From assembly GCF_024138145.1 (NCBI RefSeq), contig NZ_CP099997.1, forward strand, positions 2,294,001 through 2,358,000: a stretch of DNA of 64,000 nt, in the 5' to 3' direction. The notes under the pieces were generated by a model. It ran no database searches. It saw only the letters and a program-made list of their open reading frames with translations, and had not been told where the DNA came from. The DNA comes from Natronosalvus halobius. Its GTDB lineage: Archaea; Halobacteriota; Halobacteria; Halobacteriales; Natrialbaceae. The translations under genes were made by a program, and so were the position numbers. Shown in pieces: positions 62,094 through 64,000 of the stretch (position 1 is its first letter; each line of letters begins with the position of its first letter).

Positions 62094-62903
62094 TTACGCT
62101 TCGGCCCCGGCTGCTAACAAAAGCGCCGGCACGTCGAGGATTCCGGTCGCCTCGATCACGATGGTCGCCTCCGTTCGAGACGGCGTCCTGGACGCCTCGT
62201 CGGCATCTTCGTCCTCGAGGACAAACTCGTCGCTCACGACGGTCTCGTCCGCGTCCACGCCAGCATCAGCACCAGAACCCGCCGAACCGCGGCGCGAAAT
62301 ACGTCCCGTCGAGGAGGGCGAAGCCGAAGCGGAACCCGACTTCGACCGACTCCTCGAAAACCGCGACGATCGATCCCTGCGCCGCGTTCGCGACTCCTGG
62401 CGCGGGCGGCGCTCACGTTCGACGAGCCCGCAGACGAGCGGGTGTTCGATGACGCCGCCGGCAACCCCGGGGTCCTCGACCTCGTCGGGCTCCAGGACGT
62501 CGTCCTCGGCGATGTTGTGGACGCCGAGCACTTCGTCGACGCGAAGCGCCGCCGATTGCTGGTCGGTGGGTCGGTCGAGCACGACGAGTCGCTGTGCGGC
62601 CGGCGCCGGCCCGACGGGGAAGTGGACGCGAGGGTCGACGATTGCGGTGATCTCCCCGCGGAGGTCGACCAGGCCTTCGACGGCCGCCGGCGACCGCGGC
62701 ACCCGCGTGAGGTTCGTGTCTGCCGGCGGGTCTGTGACCGTCTTCACTTCGTCGACGGGGATGGCCAGGCGGTGGTCGCCCAGTCGGACGAAGATGAATC
62801 GGACGCGTTCTTCTTCCTTGGCCTTCGTCTCGTCGGTCGTCTGTCGCTCGCTCGGGTCCTCGATACTGATCCCGAGGAGTCTGTCGGGTAACTCCGGAGC
62901 CAT
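62094..62903 (-). CDS. cheW: Chemotaxis coupling protein CheW with an inserted low-complexity segment
   Basis: 269 residues from ATG 62903 (usual length 150-180). CheW fold: 'RFIFVRLGDHRLAIPVDEVK', 'RSPAAVEGLVDLRGEITAIV', 'VVLDRPTDQQSAALRVDEVL', and a late 'IVIEATGILDVPALLLA' corresponding to the last CheW strand-helix. Between 'HPLVCGLVER' and that end lie ~85 extra residues: an Arg/Ser-rich half then an acidic half. A TATA-like TTTTAGT is about 28 bases upstream; it is transcribed separately from cheY (148-base gap). Confidence 0.9.
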   Translation of the reverse strand: MAPELPDRLLGISIEDPSERQTTDETKAKEEERVRFIFVRLGDHRLAIPVDEVKTVTDPPADTNLTRVPRSPAAVEGLVDLRGEITAIVDPRVHFPVGPAPAAQRLVVLDRPTDQQSAALRVDEVLGVHNIAEDDVLEPDEVEDPGVAGGVIEHPLVCGLVERERRPRQESRTRRRDRSSRFSRSRSKSGSASASPSSTGRISRRGSAGSGADAGVDADETVVSDEFVLEDEDADEASRTPSRTEATIVIEATGILDVPALLLAAGAEA

Positions 62904-63091
62904 TGTCTGGTCGACTATCTCAGTCCACCACTAAAACGTTGCCTCTCCGAGGGGTCCCCCAGTTTGGCGGCTCGAGAAGTTTGCTCGTCGGGAGTTCACG
63001 ACCACGAGCGAGAACGGGAGTGAGGGTGAGAGCACGTGCGAAAGTGAGAACGAGAGACGAAAGGGCCTTAAGTCACGGTCGACTATCCAGA

Positions 63092-63405
63092 TGTGGACTA
63101 GGTCGGGCAGTTAGGCCCTGCTCACAACCCACGGTATGGCCTTCAGTGGGGACCGAAGCCCGCGGGCGTCCGGTCAGACCGGCCGGGGCCCCGGGAGCCA
63201 ACGTGGAAGCCTCGTCCGTCGGGGACAGCGGTCGACTATGACCGTCCGCAGGGACGACTCATCGTCGTTAGCCGGCGACAGCCCATCAGGCGCGGAAGCG
63301 AGCAGTGGACCGCCGGACACCTGTCGCTCGACGGGTTGCGGGGTGGAGGAGGCAACCGGGATTCCCCCGGCCGGAACGCCGGGCAACCACGGGGTCCAAC
63401 ACTCA
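63092..63405 (+). ncRNA. ffs: Signal recognition particle 7S RNA
   Basis: About 314 nt. Domain IV is recognised at 63282-63308: CCATCAGGCGCGGAAGCGAG then CAG, with the GGAA tetraloop and asymmetric bulge that bind SRP54. The 5' end (TGTGGAC, about 63094-63100) can pair with GTCCAACA (about 63394-63401), closing helix 1 as in archaeal 7S RNA. Length and overall GC-rich stems match haloarchaeal SRP RNA. CCTTAAGT (63067-63074) is a likely TATA box; CTTTT after 63413 a terminator. Ends are approximate. Confidence 0.88.
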
Positions 63406-63512
63406 TAACCGATCTTTTGCGCTGCGTCGAAGCGAGACGCAGAGTGATCGCTCTGCGTCTCGCTGTTACTCGGCAAAAGCTCGACCACAAGCACTCCTCC
63501 TTCACCTTCACT

Positions 63513-63620
63513 CACTGCGTTCGCTTCGAGTTAGTCGTCGCCCGATCGTTCACTGCGTTCGCTTCGAGTCAGTCGTCGCCCGATCGTTCACTGCGTTCGC
63601 TTCGGGTCAGTCGTCGGCTG
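63513..63620 (-). repeat. 38-bp tandem repeat at the end of the MscS gene
   Basis: CACTGCGTTCGCTTCGAG units begin at 63513, 63551 and 63589, a 38-base period. The third copy holds the MscS stop (TGA 63609-63607); the others have TGA at 63571-63569 and TAA at 63533-63531. Confidence 0.92.
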
Positions 63621-63999
63621 CCTCGAGCGTCGCCGGATTACCGACGTGCAACCCGCCATCGAGCGTCCGAACGGGGTAGGGAATGTCGATGCCCACCTCG
63701 TCGAATCGCTCCTTGACGCTCGTGACGTACTCCGCGCGGGTGCGGACGAAGTCGGCGCGAGAGGGGTTCGCGATCCAGAACCGCGACTGGAGGCCGACGT
63801 CGGAGTCCCCGAGTTCGGTGAGTCGCACCGATGGGCCGGGCTCGTCCATGATGTCGGGATGTTTCTCGGCTTCCTCGACGATGATGTCCGTCGCCTCCTG
63901 AATGTCGTCGTCGTAGCCGATCCCGAAGAGGAACTTCAGGCGGAGCCTGTCCGCCTCGACGGGATTTTTCAGGACGCCTTCAGTGAGGACGCTGTTGGG
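63607..63999 (-). CDS. MscS-family mechanosensitive channel (C-terminal part)
   Basis: 131 residues; the gene continues beyond the window. The sequence starts 'PNSVLTEGVLKNPVEADRL' and continues 'KFLFGIGYDDDIQEATDIIV', the typical MscS beta domain, then the C-terminal alpha/beta part ending 'IPYPVRTLDGGLHVGNPATL'. Channel releases osmolytes on hypo-osmotic shock. The stop is embedded in a 38-bp tandem repeat. Confidence 0.9.
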   Translation of the reverse strand, partial: PNSVLTEGVLKNPVEADRLRLKFLFGIGYDDDIQEATDIIVEEAEKHPDIMDEPGPSVRLTELGDSDVGLQSRFWIANPSRADFVRTRAEYVTSVKERFDEVGIDIPYPVRTLDGGLHVGNPATLEAADD

Positions 64000-64000
64000 C

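Noticed and set aside
63092-63405. RNase P RNA as an alternative for this ncRNA
   Set aside because: The RNase P hallmarks (GAGGAAAGTCC near the start, conserved ACAGAA near the end) are missing, whereas the SRP domain IV motif is present.
63136-63408. Open frames over the 7S RNA region
   Set aside because: The region folds as SRP RNA with the conserved GGAA domain IV; the frames lack haloarchaeal protein composition.
63513-63620. CRISPR array from the 38-bp period
   Set aside because: The copies are contiguous without unique spacers and no cas gene is near; it is a plain tandem repeat.

Overview
The window is one contiguous stretch of a haloarchaeal chromosome (class Halobacteria; the mix of families suggests the Natrialba/Haloterrigena/Natrinema side, but I cannot fix the genus). 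The evidence is high GC, very acidic proteins, frequent Leu-Glu and Asp codon pairs, TATA-like boxes 25-35 nt upstream of start codons with little or no leader, archaeal genes (archaeosine tRNA-guanine transglycosylase, F420H2:NADP oxidoreductase, a tandem histone, archaeal CCA enzyme, RPA), and an intron-containing elongator tRNA-Met.

Layout. 1-3.3 kb: tail of a ferric-iron type ABC binding protein, its permease and a small haloarchaeal protein. 3.4-9.5 kb (mostly minus strand): a hypothetical protein coupled to a 30-aa membrane peptide, S-adenosylhomocysteine hydrolase, a secreted acidic repeat protein, an MTA/SAH deaminase and a histidine kinase that follows a double KaiC ATPase (9.6-11 kb). 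11-26.6 kb: housekeeping and stress genes (SpoIIM-family membrane protein, two divergent universal stress proteins, DHH phosphoesterase, SPW membrane protein, membrane-anchored 2Fe-2S ferredoxin, TgtA, a second secreted acidic repeat protein, NpdG, thioredoxin, 5-FTHF cyclo-ligase family, threonine synthase, a short carotenoid-biosynthesis-family protein). 27-29 kb: a Tat-exported beta-helix protein and tRNA-Arg(GCG), with fossil attachment-site copies beside the tRNA. 29-35.6 kb: RPA, histone plus deacetylase-family operon, a lipoprotein, CCA enzyme, tRNA-Asn, MoaB. 35.6-39.1 kb: intron-containing tRNA-Met, sulfatase-family protein with a divergent ribbon-helix-helix protein, a DUF411 lipoprotein and three very small genes.

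39.4-62.9 kb is the most coherent part: a type IV pilus-like operon (large PilB/TadA-type ATPase, double-F-domain membrane protein and five prepilin-like proteins, almost all overlapping by a few bases), an odd protein with a decayed nuclease-like domain, a membrane chemoreceptor, then on the other strand a full chemotaxis operon cheY-cheB-cheA-[42-aa ORF]-cheC-cheC-cheD-cheR with cheW just upstream. No archaellum gene and no cheF is present in the window, so a link between this chemotaxis set and the adjacent pilus is possible but unproven. The window closes with the SRP 7S RNA and the C-terminus of an MscS-type channel.

The most unusual signals I saw: (i) at least seven genes end in short tandem duplications that copy the stop codon, usually in frame; (ii) a 42-aa His-rich ORF coupled by ATGA overlaps on both sides inside the che operon; (iii) a repeated S-I-F acidic motif in the tail of the pilus ATPase; (iv) nested tRNA-Arg 3'-end copies; (v) several tiny genes (30, 42, 43 and 51 aa) supported by context. 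I found no CRISPR array, intact insertion sequence, rRNA or replication origin.
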